DNA of 64,000 nucleotides from JAJECS01 sp965198185 (GTDB lineage Bacteria > Chloroflexota > UBA11872): positions 1,612,001 through 1,676,000 of the forward strand of contig CBDAOU010000002.1 in the NCBI GenBank assembly GCA_965198185.1, given 5' to 3'. The position numbers were made by a program, and so were the translations under genes. This document shows positions 51,934 through 60,890 of this stretch, piece after piece; the stretch's first letter is position 1, and each line of letters starts with the position of its first letter. The notes under the pieces are model-generated. The model was not told the origin of the DNA. It saw only the letters and a program-made list of their open reading frames with translations, and ran no database searches.

Positions 51934-54036
51934 CTAGGCCCCGTCGCAGTGGAAGACGCCGACACTCCAAGGCTCCATCGTGACCTGGAAGCCGTTGTCG
52001 TCGACGGTAACCGGAGCGTTGGCGATGAGGTCGCGGACCTCAGAGATCGACCATGCCGGGCGCAGCGTGGCCGTGGCCTGCTGCCGCGCCAGGTTTTGCA
52101 CAAACATGAGCCAGCCGCCCTGCCGCGAGCGCCGTAGGACCGGCACGACGGGATCGCCGTCAACCGCGACGGGGGCGCTCACGCCCGCGTCGGCTACTGC
52201 CCCCTGCACGACGGCGGGAATGGCGACGTCGCCGAAGCCGGCCGACAGGGTCAAGCCGTACCACGTGATGCGGCCGTCGGCGGTGCGCACGGCCACGGTG
52301 TGATCGCCGATGCGGGCGATGGCCTGGGTCGAGCCCTGGGGCTCGAGGATGGCGTAGCCGCACGGGGTGGTGATGGGAACCGGTCCGTGAGGCGTCTCGA
52401 GGACGCTGCGTCCGTGCGCGATGTCGCTCTCGTTCACGGCTGAGAAGTCCGCCACCCGCACGCCGAGCCGGTCGGCAAAGCCCTCGGGCGGGTTGTAGCT
52501 GGACTGGCCGTCGTGCGAGTAGGTGCCAAAGCTGCCCTCGATCAGCACCTGCATGTCCGGGTTCTCATCAAGCGCGCGCGCTAGCGCCTCCCGCGTGGCG
52601 TCGTCCATCAGCGCCACGTTCGGCAGCACCAGCAGCCGATAGCCGGACCAATCCATCTTGGGCGTCACCGGGTCGGCCGGGATGCCCCGCAGCCAGAGCG
52701 TGCGATAGACGCCGCGAAAGTCGGCCAAGAAGCGCTCGTCCTGCTGGTTGAATTGGAACAGCTCGTGCGCGTGGGCGTCGTAGACGATGGCCACGTCGGC
52801 ACGCGGTACCTCCATGGGCAGGTGGTCGCTCAGGCCCTCGATCTGCTCCAGGGCTTCGACCACGGCGCGGAAACGGGGCGTCGGCTCGCCGTCCAGGGCC
52901 ACCATGTTGTAGCCGGGCGACTCGAAGCTCAGGTACTCGGGCCGGTATTGCCAGAACATGGCGCCGGCCGCACCGCCGATCAGCGTCATCCAGAGCAGCA
53001 TGGTCTGCTCGCAGGGGTGCGACTGCTTCTTCCAGGTCACGCCCCCGCGCGACATGCCGGCGTAGATCTCCTCGTTCCACCAGCGCCCGTTGCGGCCCAC
53101 CTGGCGCGACCAGTCGAAGCCCATGGCCCGGTCGGCGATGAGGTTCGGATCGTCCTCGGTCAGCAGGTGGTTGGACGACATGGACATGCCCCAGCTGTCC
53201 ACCAGTGGCGCGCAGTACTCGTCCTTGGGCTGCGGCCGCCAGCCGCCGTGGGCGCGCTTTTCGTGCACCGGATCGATGGAGTTCGCCAGGTCCATCATCC
53301 ACTTCAGGTAGTCGGCGATGTTCTCGTGGTGGAAGCGCTGGTACCAGCGCATCTCTACGACGTTGTGCCTGGAGCGCGGCGGTTCGACGTTCTCCCAACG
53401 GCGGTAGCGGCGATCGAACGCCTCGTTCAGCTCATCCAGGGTGAATTGCGCCCGCAGCCACGCCTTGTACTTCGCCAGCGTGTGCACGCAATAGCAGGGG
53501 AAACCCTCGCCCTGGGCCGCCCAGGCCGACGACAGATTCGGCCCGTCCCAGATGCCCCAGATGAGCAGATTGGGCCGGTCCTTGTAGCGGTTGATGGCGT
53601 GCCGCAGAAAGTCGCCGGCCAGGCCGCGAAACGCGGGGTGGTCGAAGCAATGGACCTGGGCGCCCTGGGCGTAGGCCGGGTGGGCGTCCTGGACGACCGG
53701 CTCGTTGTGGTAGTTGATGACCCGCATGTCGGGATAGTCGCGCAGCAGCCAGTCGGGACCGGCGCCGTGAGTGGCCGTGGGCACGTCGAGCCAGACGTAG
53801 AGCCCGTGCTTTTCGGCGGTGTCGAAGAGGAGGTCGATGTCGTCCATCTCATAGACGCCCGGGCTCGGCTCGAACCACTGCCAGTAGGGAAATGAGCGCA
53901 CGATGTGCAGCCCGGCGGCGCGCAGCCGCGCAAAGTCTGCGTCCCACACCTCGGGCTTGGGCGTGGGCGGCCGGTAGTACTCCACCCCCGCGGGAAACGG
54001 CACGCCGGGGATGCCGAATCGCTTGTCCTGCGCCAT
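51934..54036 (-). CDS. GH42-like beta-galactosidase family protein
   Basis: A 700-aa protein with a GH42-type barrel (residues 1-380), a trimerisation domain (about 400-600, RADVAIVYDAHAHELFQFNQ) and a C-terminal beta domain. PYWQWFEPSPGVYEMDDID and RWWNEEIYAGMSRGG fit the family, the latter holding the probable nucleophile Glu. Where family members carry Asn-Glu (acid/base) after the LLIWGI strand, this protein has LIWGIWDGPNL, lacking that Glu. It may therefore be inactive or have a different mechanism. No signal peptide. It forms a unit with the type B sialidase-like gene. Confidence 0.78.
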   Translation of the reverse strand: MAQDKRFGIPGVPFPAGVEYYRPPTPKPEVWDADFARLRAAGLHIVRSFPYWQWFEPSPGVYEMDDIDLLFDTAEKHGLYVWLDVPTATHGAGPDWLLRDYPDMRVINYHNEPVVQDAHPAYAQGAQVHCFDHPAFRGLAGDFLRHAINRYKDRPNLLIWGIWDGPNLSSAWAAQGEGFPCYCVHTLAKYKAWLRAQFTLDELNEAFDRRYRRWENVEPPRSRHNVVEMRWYQRFHHENIADYLKWMMDLANSIDPVHEKRAHGGWRPQPKDEYCAPLVDSWGMSMSSNHLLTEDDPNLIADRAMGFDWSRQVGRNGRWWNEEIYAGMSRGGVTWKKQSHPCEQTMLLWMTLIGGAAGAMFWQYRPEYLSFESPGYNMVALDGEPTPRFRAVVEALEQIEGLSDHLPMEVPRADVAIVYDAHAHELFQFNQQDERFLADFRGVYRTLWLRGIPADPVTPKMDWSGYRLLVLPNVALMDDATREALARALDENPDMQVLIEGSFGTYSHDGQSSYNPPEGFADRLGVRVADFSAVNESDIAHGRSVLETPHGPVPITTPCGYAILEPQGSTQAIARIGDHTVAVRTADGRITWYGLTLSAGFGDVAIPAVVQGAVADAGVSAPVAVDGDPVVPVLRRSRQGGWLMFVQNLARQQATATLRPAWSISEVRDLIANAPVTVDDNGFQVTMEPWSVGVFHCDGA

Positions 54037-54277
54037 ATCCGCTCCCCCACGCCGCCGTCACCACGTGCCGCGCATGGTACCGGCCGCCAGCGGCACGCGG
54101 CTCACCCCGCCGATCGGCCCGGACCTCAAAGCCACCGTTCTTGCCCCATCAGAACCCAAACGCCGTTATCGGAATCCAACGGTCATGCCAGTAACCTACG
54201 TGTCCTTCTTTTGCACGCTGATCGATCATCGCGAAGAAACACCAACAGAAGCTTGGCATTTGGTAGCCTAACCGCGC
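54037..54277. other. divergent intergenic region
   Basis: 240 bp between the minus-strand GH42-like gene and the + strand tubulin-like gene, which must hold promoters for both directions. No clear -10/-35 pair, operator palindrome or small gene could be picked out. Confidence 0.4.
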
Positions 54278-57200
54278 TTGGCGGCACGCAAGCGTAAAGA
54301 GACGATCACCCTGGGCGTCGTCAATATCTTCCTCGGCGGCACTGGCAAATACATCGCTGAGGAACTCAAGGGGCAGCAGGCGCACTACGGCCTTTCGCTG
54401 CCCGAATACATTGCGTTCGATCTGAGCCGCGAGACGACGCACACCGGGGCCTTTGCGCTGGGCCATGACCTGCTCGCGCCGCACGAGCAGTTCGCGGCAA
54501 CCACGATGGACAAGACGGCCCCCGATTGGGCGGATCTTGACGCCGGTGACGGTCTGGCGCCGTTACCTCCGCACCCAGGACCGCGGACGCGGCCCGAAGC
54601 CGTCGTCATGCGGCAGATCGCCAACGAAATGAAGCTCATCGAGCCCCCCTCCGAGGGTCTCTGGGGCTTGCGCGCCGCCGGGCTTTTGGCGTTCGCGACG
54701 TTCATGGACCCGAAGGCGGCGGGGCCCGAGGCCCGCGCGGCCATACGGTTTAGGGATCGCGTCAGTGGGGCGCTGCGCGCGGCGGGACGAGACGGCGACC
54801 AAATCACCGTCAGCATCGTCGCCTCTACCGCGGGCGGCACGGGCGCCGGTATGTTTCTGCCGCTCGCCTGGTATCTCCACGACCACCCCGTCGCGACGAG
54901 TATCGAGATCAATTTGGTGCTCATCACGTCGAGCGCTTTCGACAACGAGCCGCTGGACGCAGGGGTCAATCAGCTGGAAATGCAAACCAAGGGCCGCAGC
55001 GGCACGTTCGCCATCATTCGCGAGTTGGAACTGCTGGAAAGCGCCGACTCGCGGACGAGCTTCGCGAACCGGCGGTTCCCGATCCGGACCGACAATCCGA
55101 CGGGTGAATTACGGTACCGCCCTGGGTCCAGGCTGTTTCACCGGATTTACTGGATGGGCCGCCGGCCGGAGGACATGGCCGCGCGCAAAACCGACGTCTA
55201 CCGGGAAACCGATCCGCTGGTTCGCATCCTCAGCAACCGGGAAGCCGCCGACGATCTGGATGGACAAACCGGCCCCTACGCGCAGCGGCTGCTGCCGTCG
55301 GTGGTCACGATCGACTACCCGCGACTGGCACGCGCGCGGCGCATGAGCAGCGACGTGGCGGAGGCAGCCATCCAACGGCTCATTGAGGGTGACGACCATC
55401 CGGTACCCGGCCGGCGGTTCTTCCAGTTTCCGGGCGACGATCCCCGAGCGTTCGGCAAGTTCCTGCAAGCCAACGAGGGCAAGGCGTTCGCCGTGAGCAC
55501 GGGCGGCGAGACGAACACCACCAAACGAGACGTTGACGAGGTAGTTGGAGCCTACACGAACGTGTCCCCCCACACCCTCGACTACGCCGGGATCGCGACC
55601 GGCGCGGCCCGCGCAGGCGCCGGCTATTCGGCCGCTGACGACGATTGGCGCCCGTATTGCGCCTCGCTTTCCACCGACCTGAAGGAGCGGTGGCAGCAGC
55701 ACGAGATGCGCATCAATCAGCGCACGAACGAACGCATCCGAGAGGAAGGCGATCGCTTCAGGAATTACGTGGTCCGCATCGCCGCCGATTACCTGGATCC
55801 CGACGACGCCGGACGCGGCCCCTACCCGCTGAACGCGCTGCGGACGCAGGTCCGACAACTCCAAGCCGACTTGAAGATCGTCGAAACCTTCTTCGGTCAC
55901 GGCCGGGGGCTCCAGGGACGGCTGCCCGAGGGCGCGGCGAACGAAGCCAAATACGCCTCGATCGACCGACTCAAACAGCGCATCAGCAAACAGGAGAGCG
56001 CCATGTTGCGCCCGGCGCCTGACGGGGGAGTCGGCGGGCTCTCGGCGGGCCAATGGTTGCTGCTCCTCCTGGCGGCCATAGGAGCGGGCGTCGTTGGTTG
56101 GCTCATCGGCGGCATGTTTCCAGGCACGCGTTTGGGGCTGATTGGCATCGCCCTCGCCGCGGGCGCGCTGGCGGGAGTCTTCGCGTATGCCTCGCTGCGG
56201 CGGCGGCGCACGCCGCTGCCAGAGCTTCGCCGGCGGGAAGAGTTGCGCCTCTTCCGTCTCTATGAAGCCCTGGCGTTTGCCTATACCGGTCAGGCGCTGC
56301 TACGGGAGATCAACGCGAGCTTCATTCCCCGCGCGCGCGACGCGTTGGACGCTCTGAGTTCGCGGGTCCAGGAACTCAACGAGGTCTACGGCGAACTGCT
56401 CACTAATGCCCGCGCACGGGCCAGCGAGGTGTTTCCGCGGCCATTGCATTCGGTCGGGCAGATCGGATCCGACACCGCCGCGCCCGACGTGCTGGCCGCA
56501 GACATCCTGGCGCCCCTCATCGGCAGCATCGCCATCACCCCCCAGTCCTCGGCGGATGATCGCATTGAGAATCTGCTGTTCAAGATCGGGGCGTCGAATG
56601 GCGTCCCCCGGGTAACCGGCTTCACCACGGAAATGGCGGACTCGATCCGCGAGCGCCGTCAGGGGACCGGCGAGCAGCTCGGCGCGGCGTCGGTCGGGGG
56701 CCTGGATCTCGCAGGGCTTGACGCGGCCATCGATGGAGTCGCCACCACCTCGCTGGCCGGCGGCCTGCCCCTGACGTTCGAGGACGCGCTCAGCCATGAG
56801 GCCGGCGACGGAAAACTGGCGGCGCTCGACCGGCATCTCGCTGCCCTGGTGCACAAGACGCCCGGCGGACCAAGCTTGATTGGACAAGACCGCCGCCGCA
56901 GCGCGGTCGAGTGTGCCAGCATCGACGCCACCGTCAAGCGCCTCTACGTTCCCTCGGTCGAGGTCCAGGCACTCGTCGTGCAGTGCCTGAAAGGCGAAGG
57001 GGGCACGCTGACCATGTCCGTCCGTGCCGAGCTTCAAGCGTACCTCGGTGCCGATGGGCTGCCGCTGGTGGCACCTGAATTGGGCGCCACGATCGCCCTC
57101 CTCTCCCTATGGGTTCCCGACACTGGCGAGCACGGCTGGGCGCCGAATGGCGTCATGGATACGAATGAAGGCCGACGGGCGCATGACACCTACTACGGAG

Positions 57201-57931
57201 TGGCGGAGGAGTCCAAACTGGCAGGCTTCATCAGTCAGCGCGAGCGGAATTTCAACGTCATGCCGGAGCTCTCCGCCGCCGCCGCCGTTGAGCTCGGGTC
57301 GGGGCGCCCGTCACCCCTGCGCTTGTGCGTCGCCGCGCGTCTTCTGGGCAGCCATCCCGAGACACCCGGCCCCACGCTGTTCGAGTTGTTCTACCTCTTG
57401 CGCGCCGACGGCGCCATCCGGCGGCAGTCCAGCACCGGAGCCGACGCGATCAGCCCGCAGGAATCGTGGGCGGTCGAGCTGGAAGGACGGCCGATCCCGC
57501 TGCTCGAGCAACCCGTGTTGCTTGGGACCGTCGGAGGCGCTGACGAATTTGGCGGTGGACGGCGGATCGTGAACGCCTTCGACGCCTTGCACGATTTCAT
57601 GCTGTACGACGGCGCTCCCGCGGGGGCCATGATCAAGGCGCAGGGAGAGTTCGTCACCCTGGCCGACGGCGCGGCAGTAGAGAGGAACGCCTGGGCCGCC
57701 ATTGACAAGTCCGCGCTCGCCGCGCTGCAAGAGGCGCTCGTCCGCCGTTGGTGGAAGGCGGAAAGTCGAGACGCGGTGGACGCCGAGCATGCCCGCATGC
57801 GGGAGATTCTGGCGGACGACGTGACAGCGATGGACGGGGCGGCGGCCGCCGCGGATTGGGGCCGGACCGTCGCGCACGTGCTGGACCGGGGCCGCGAGAA
57901 GCGACGCACGCTTGCGATCACAGGCGCCTAG
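54278..57931 (+). CDS. tubulin/FtsZ-like membrane protein (Tubulin_2 type)
   Basis: A 1217-aa protein. The N-terminus has LGGTGKYIAEEL (20-31) and the tubulin/FtsZ nucleotide signature STAGGTGAGMF (about 183-193), followed by an FtsZ-like segment (ITSSAFDNEP). Two membrane helices lie near residues 590-640 (WLLLLLAAIGAGVVGWLIGG and LGLIGIALAAGALAGVF). The C-terminal 570 residues are helical and of unknown fold. TTG 54278 is the first possible start after an in-frame stop. It overlaps or abuts the vWA gene. A family of FtsZ-like proteins linked to vWA proteins has been proposed as a membrane-remodelling system; this gene fits that description. Confidence 0.82.
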   Translation: MAARKRKETITLGVVNIFLGGTGKYIAEELKGQQAHYGLSLPEYIAFDLSRETTHTGAFALGHDLLAPHEQFAATTMDKTAPDWADLDAGDGLAPLPPHPGPRTRPEAVVMRQIANEMKLIEPPSEGLWGLRAAGLLAFATFMDPKAAGPEARAAIRFRDRVSGALRAAGRDGDQITVSIVASTAGGTGAGMFLPLAWYLHDHPVATSIEINLVLITSSAFDNEPLDAGVNQLEMQTKGRSGTFAIIRELELLESADSRTSFANRRFPIRTDNPTGELRYRPGSRLFHRIYWMGRRPEDMAARKTDVYRETDPLVRILSNREAADDLDGQTGPYAQRLLPSVVTIDYPRLARARRMSSDVAEAAIQRLIEGDDHPVPGRRFFQFPGDDPRAFGKFLQANEGKAFAVSTGGETNTTKRDVDEVVGAYTNVSPHTLDYAGIATGAARAGAGYSAADDDWRPYCASLSTDLKERWQQHEMRINQRTNERIREEGDRFRNYVVRIAADYLDPDDAGRGPYPLNALRTQVRQLQADLKIVETFFGHGRGLQGRLPEGAANEAKYASIDRLKQRISKQESAMLRPAPDGGVGGLSAGQWLLLLLAAIGAGVVGWLIGGMFPGTRLGLIGIALAAGALAGVFAYASLRRRRTPLPELRRREELRLFRLYEALAFAYTGQALLREINASFIPRARDALDALSSRVQELNEVYGELLTNARARASEVFPRPLHSVGQIGSDTAAPDVLAADILAPLIGSIAITPQSSADDRIENLLFKIGASNGVPRVTGFTTEMADSIRERRQGTGEQLGAASVGGLDLAGLDAAIDGVATTSLAGGLPLTFEDALSHEAGDGKLAALDRHLAALVHKTPGGPSLIGQDRRRSAVECASIDATVKRLYVPSVEVQALVVQCLKGEGGTLTMSVRAELQAYLGADGLPLVAPELGATIALLSLWVPDTGEHGWAPNGVMDTNEGRRAHDTYYGVAEESKLAGFISQRERNFNVMPELSAAAAVELGSGRPSPLRLCVAARLLGSHPETPGPTLFELFYLLRADGAIRRQSSTGADAISPQESWAVELEGRPIPLLEQPVLLGTVGGADEFGGGRRIVNAFDALHDFMLYDGAPAGAMIKAQGEFVTLADGAAVERNAWAAIDKSALAALQEALVRRWWKAESRDAVDAEHARMREILADDVTAMDGAAAAADWGRTVAHVLDRGREKRRTLAITGA

Positions 57932-60551
57932 CGGAAGGTCTGCCCGCCCGGCCGTGATCGCCGCCCGGCCGGCCGTCATCGCGGCGCTGTTTCTTGTCGT
58001 ACTCACCGCAGCCACGCTGCTGGCCACGCCAGACGCGGCGCGGGGCGAGTCGCCCGCGGCCGCCGATATCGTGCTGGTCATCGACCACTCCCGGTCAATG
58101 GCGCGCAGCGATCCCGAGGGACTGCGGGTCAAGGCCGCGCAGGATTTGATCGACGCAATTGCCGCCTTCACGGATGCGTTCGACGTGAGGGTTGCCGGCG
58201 TTGAGTTCGGCAGCCCTTACCTTGACCCACCTGAGCCACCGCGCATTAACCTGCCGCTCACAGACGTGAAAGAGGTGGGCATTCGCGAGCCGTTTCAGGT
58301 CGAGGATTTCGGGGGCACCGATTTTCACTCGGCCCTGTGCCTCGCATGGCGGGTCGCTGTGGGGATGCGGCCGCCGACGGACGCCGAATGCCCGCCGGCG
58401 GACGTAGACGCTGACCTGGGGCCCGAGCCCGTGGAGGACCCGAGCCGCAAGAAGGCGATTGTGCTGGTGACCGACGGCGGACCCGCGCCGCGCGGCGCCG
58501 CGCTTGACCACTCGTTTGAATCGACCGCGGGTTGCCCCTCGGACGCGCTCGGGCAGATTGCGAGCACCGAGGACGAAGGCGTGTATATGTGCGCGCTTGC
58601 CGAAGCCTGGAACGCGCTGACCGCGCGCTTCCCGGTTGAGTTGTTCGTCCTCGGCATCGACGCGCACGATCAATGGTTCCCGAACACCGCGGAGTTTTGG
58701 CGCGCGCTCACCAAATGTGAAGGCGAGCAAGACTGCGATCGCCGGGTGACGCGCGTTCGTAACCCCGCCGGTCTCGCGCGCGAGATCACCAAGGTATCCA
58801 CCGGCCAAGTGACCAATCTGTGCGACAAAGACGAGGGCGTGAGCACCTGTCGGCTGCCGGCAGGACTGCGCGAGGTGCACTTCGTCGTCGGCAACGTCGG
58901 ATCCGATGACCAGATCACGGTGCGGACGCCAGACGGGGTGGTGGTTGAGGCGAACGGTCGGGCGCAGATTCGAGCCATAGGCTCGTCGCGGCGATGGCGA
59001 ATCGCTGCGCCAGAAAAAGGCGTCTGGCGCGTCGAGTCCGCCGATGCGGATTTGGGCCTGTTCAGCCTGATGCTTCCGGCACAGTTTCAGTTGGCGCCGG
59101 AGCCCGCCGCGCCGACGACGGATTCGAGCATCACGCTCACGGCCACGCTGCTATTCGAGAACGAAATCCACGCCGCCTCTCTCAGTGGGGAGACCTTCAC
59201 GCTGGAACTGGTGCGCGACGGCCAGGACCAGGAATCCCGCGAGGTCGAGCTGCGCGGGGGCGACGGGGCGTTCGTCGTGACGTCCACGGGTGCGGGCGAC
59301 GCCATCGGAGAGCTCGAGGTCGGCCGATGGACTGCCAGATTGTCACGCGAGGTGCAAGACATTGCGACGGATGAGACTGACCACCTGGTGTTTGGCGTCG
59401 TGACGTTCGCCGTCACGACGCCGACTCCAACCCCCACGTCTACGCCGGAACCCACGCCCGAACCTACTCCCGAGCCTTCGCCCGAACCGACGCCGGAACC
59501 CACGCCGGAACCCACGCCCGAACCCTCTCCCGAGCCTACGCCCGAACCCACACCCGAACCGACGCCGGAACCGACGCCCGAGCCCACGCCCGAACCCACA
59601 CCCGAATCCACACCCGAATCCATGCCGGAACCTACTCCTGAGTCCACGCCTGAGCCCCCGCCGCCGTGCCCCGCGTCCGTTGAGTTCTCGCCGGCAGACA
59701 CACGTATCGACGCTTATCGGTTGGGATTCAGGTGGGACAATCGCCCGCGCTTCCGCGTGCGCAACACGCAAGCGGCCGAGCTCACGGAACACATCGCGGG
59801 ACGGAACCCCTGCGCGACCGTGGGCGCGGTTGAGACCCAGTTGCGATTGACGTCCGGTGACGAATCCGGGCCAGCCTGCCCGTTGTGTGAGAGTTCCGTG
59901 AACGGCGTGCCTCCGCTGTGGGTTGAAGCCGCGGTGCCGGTGCCCGAAGGGCCAAGCACGCAGTACGTGCGCGAGGTCCGGGTGCTCGCCGAAGGCGAGT
60001 GGCAGGTTGTTGAACAGGAGGCAATCACCGTTGTGGCGCCGCAATGGTTGGAGGCGGAGCCGGTTTGGAGCCTCATCGCGACGATCGCCGCTGTCGTGGC
60101 GCTGCTCGCGGGTGTGTCGCTCGCATCCACGCGCCTCGCGCGCCACCACCTGGACCCCTACGACGACGAGGCAACGCGCGTGTGCGACATCCACCTCGTG
60201 AGGGCCGACGGCGTGGGGGCGCCCATCGTGCGGCTCGGGTTCTTTGCGTGGCGCGGCGCCGAGTTCGAGGGTGACGCAGGAGTCTCGAAGGGCTACGTGT
60301 CGCTTGCTGGGCTTGTGGCTGGCCCGCTGGTGATCCGGTTCCTCTCACCGGCCGCGCCAGTGGATGCGATGGATGACATGGAGATTCCGGGCCGATTCAA
60401 GAGCCTCGTCCAGCGGGCCTGGGCCGCAGCGCTCGGCGCGCGAACGCTCGTGGCCGGCCGCCGGTTGCGCTATACGGCATTCGAGGTCGGCGACGGTCAC
60501 GAAGCCGAGCTTCAACTTGTGCGCCGCATCGACTCTGCTTGGCCCGACTAG
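57912..60551 (+). CDS. von Willebrand A domain membrane protein
   Basis: An 879-aa exported protein. A signal peptide (positive RSARPAVIAARPAVIAALFL, then a hydrophobic run to about residue 44) precedes a vWA domain with an intact MIDAS: DHSRSM at 58-63, the later Thr-containing GGTDFHSAL and VLVTDGG. Beta-rich domains follow, then a Pro-Thr-Glu linker (505-585), a Cys-containing domain and a C-terminal membrane helix (718-738) with a ~140-residue cytoplasmic tail. TTG 57912 overlaps the tubulin-like gene by 20 nt; GTG 57954 is an equally possible start. The two genes probably form one system, the tail meeting the tubulin-like partner inside the cell. Confidence 0.85.
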   Translation: MRSQAPSGRSARPAVIAARPAVIAALFLVVLTAATLLATPDAARGESPAAADIVLVIDHSRSMARSDPEGLRVKAAQDLIDAIAAFTDAFDVRVAGVEFGSPYLDPPEPPRINLPLTDVKEVGIREPFQVEDFGGTDFHSALCLAWRVAVGMRPPTDAECPPADVDADLGPEPVEDPSRKKAIVLVTDGGPAPRGAALDHSFESTAGCPSDALGQIASTEDEGVYMCALAEAWNALTARFPVELFVLGIDAHDQWFPNTAEFWRALTKCEGEQDCDRRVTRVRNPAGLAREITKVSTGQVTNLCDKDEGVSTCRLPAGLREVHFVVGNVGSDDQITVRTPDGVVVEANGRAQIRAIGSSRRWRIAAPEKGVWRVESADADLGLFSLMLPAQFQLAPEPAAPTTDSSITLTATLLFENEIHAASLSGETFTLELVRDGQDQESREVELRGGDGAFVVTSTGAGDAIGELEVGRWTARLSREVQDIATDETDHLVFGVVTFAVTTPTPTPTSTPEPTPEPTPEPSPEPTPEPTPEPTPEPSPEPTPEPTPEPTPEPTPEPTPEPTPESTPESMPEPTPESTPEPPPPCPASVEFSPADTRIDAYRLGFRWDNRPRFRVRNTQAAELTEHIAGRNPCATVGAVETQLRLTSGDESGPACPLCESSVNGVPPLWVEAAVPVPEGPSTQYVREVRVLAEGEWQVVEQEAITVVAPQWLEAEPVWSLIATIAAVVALLAGVSLASTRLARHHLDPYDDEATRVCDIHLVRADGVGAPIVRLGFFAWRGAEFEGDAGVSKGYVSLAGLVAGPLVIRFLSPAAPVDAMDDMEIPGRFKSLVQRAWAAALGARTLVAGRRLRYTAFEVGDGHEAELQLVRRIDSAWPD
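59424..59668 (+). repeat. PTPEP-coding tandem repeat
   Basis: A run of about twenty 12-bp units (cccacgccggaa, ccgacgcccgag and variants) coding for Pro-Thr/Ser-Pro-Glu. It forms an extended linker in the vWA protein and may span the cell wall. Units differ mainly at third positions, so the array is old enough to have drifted but still prone to slippage. Confidence 0.9.
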
Positions 60552-60890
60552 GCTGACGGTCGGGGATTTAGCCAGGCGCAACATTCAGGGCCGTGCGATG
60601 AGCCGCGCGCATGGGCAGCGCTCATCGCTGCGCTCGCCGCACAAGTGTCGCCCAAAGCAGCAGATGTACAGCGAACCGCGCAATCCCTGGCCCGCGCGGG
60701 CAGATCAAGGTCGTTGGAACATATCCCTTGGTCTGAACTGCGGGAAATCGCCGCCGGCAGCGTGGGCGACGATTCCGCCTAACTGCGCGAGCGCCGCGGA
60801 GCAAGAGTTGTTCGCGTGGCGGCGTAGGACGCACTAGGCTGCGGCTAGCCGGACGGAGCGCGTCCGGGGTGATGGCAAGCGGGGTGTCCC
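60552..60890. other. spacer; in-frame protein-like extension after the vWA stop
   Basis: The vWA frame stays open after its TAG from 60552 to a TGA-less stop at 60781-60783 (TAA), coding AWAALIAALAAQVSPKAADV and then LEHIPWSELREIAAGSVGDD. It looks protein-like, but there is no start codon or ribosome site in it. It may be a fossil C-terminal extension. No other gene is seen in this 340-bp gap. Confidence 0.4.

Noticed and set aside
59424..59668. CRISPR array
   Set aside because: Short 12-bp periodic units without spacers, in frame within a coding gene.
59087..59701. Gly-Ser-Val repeat protein on the minus strand
   Set aside because: Antisense translation of the PTPEP-coding repeat.
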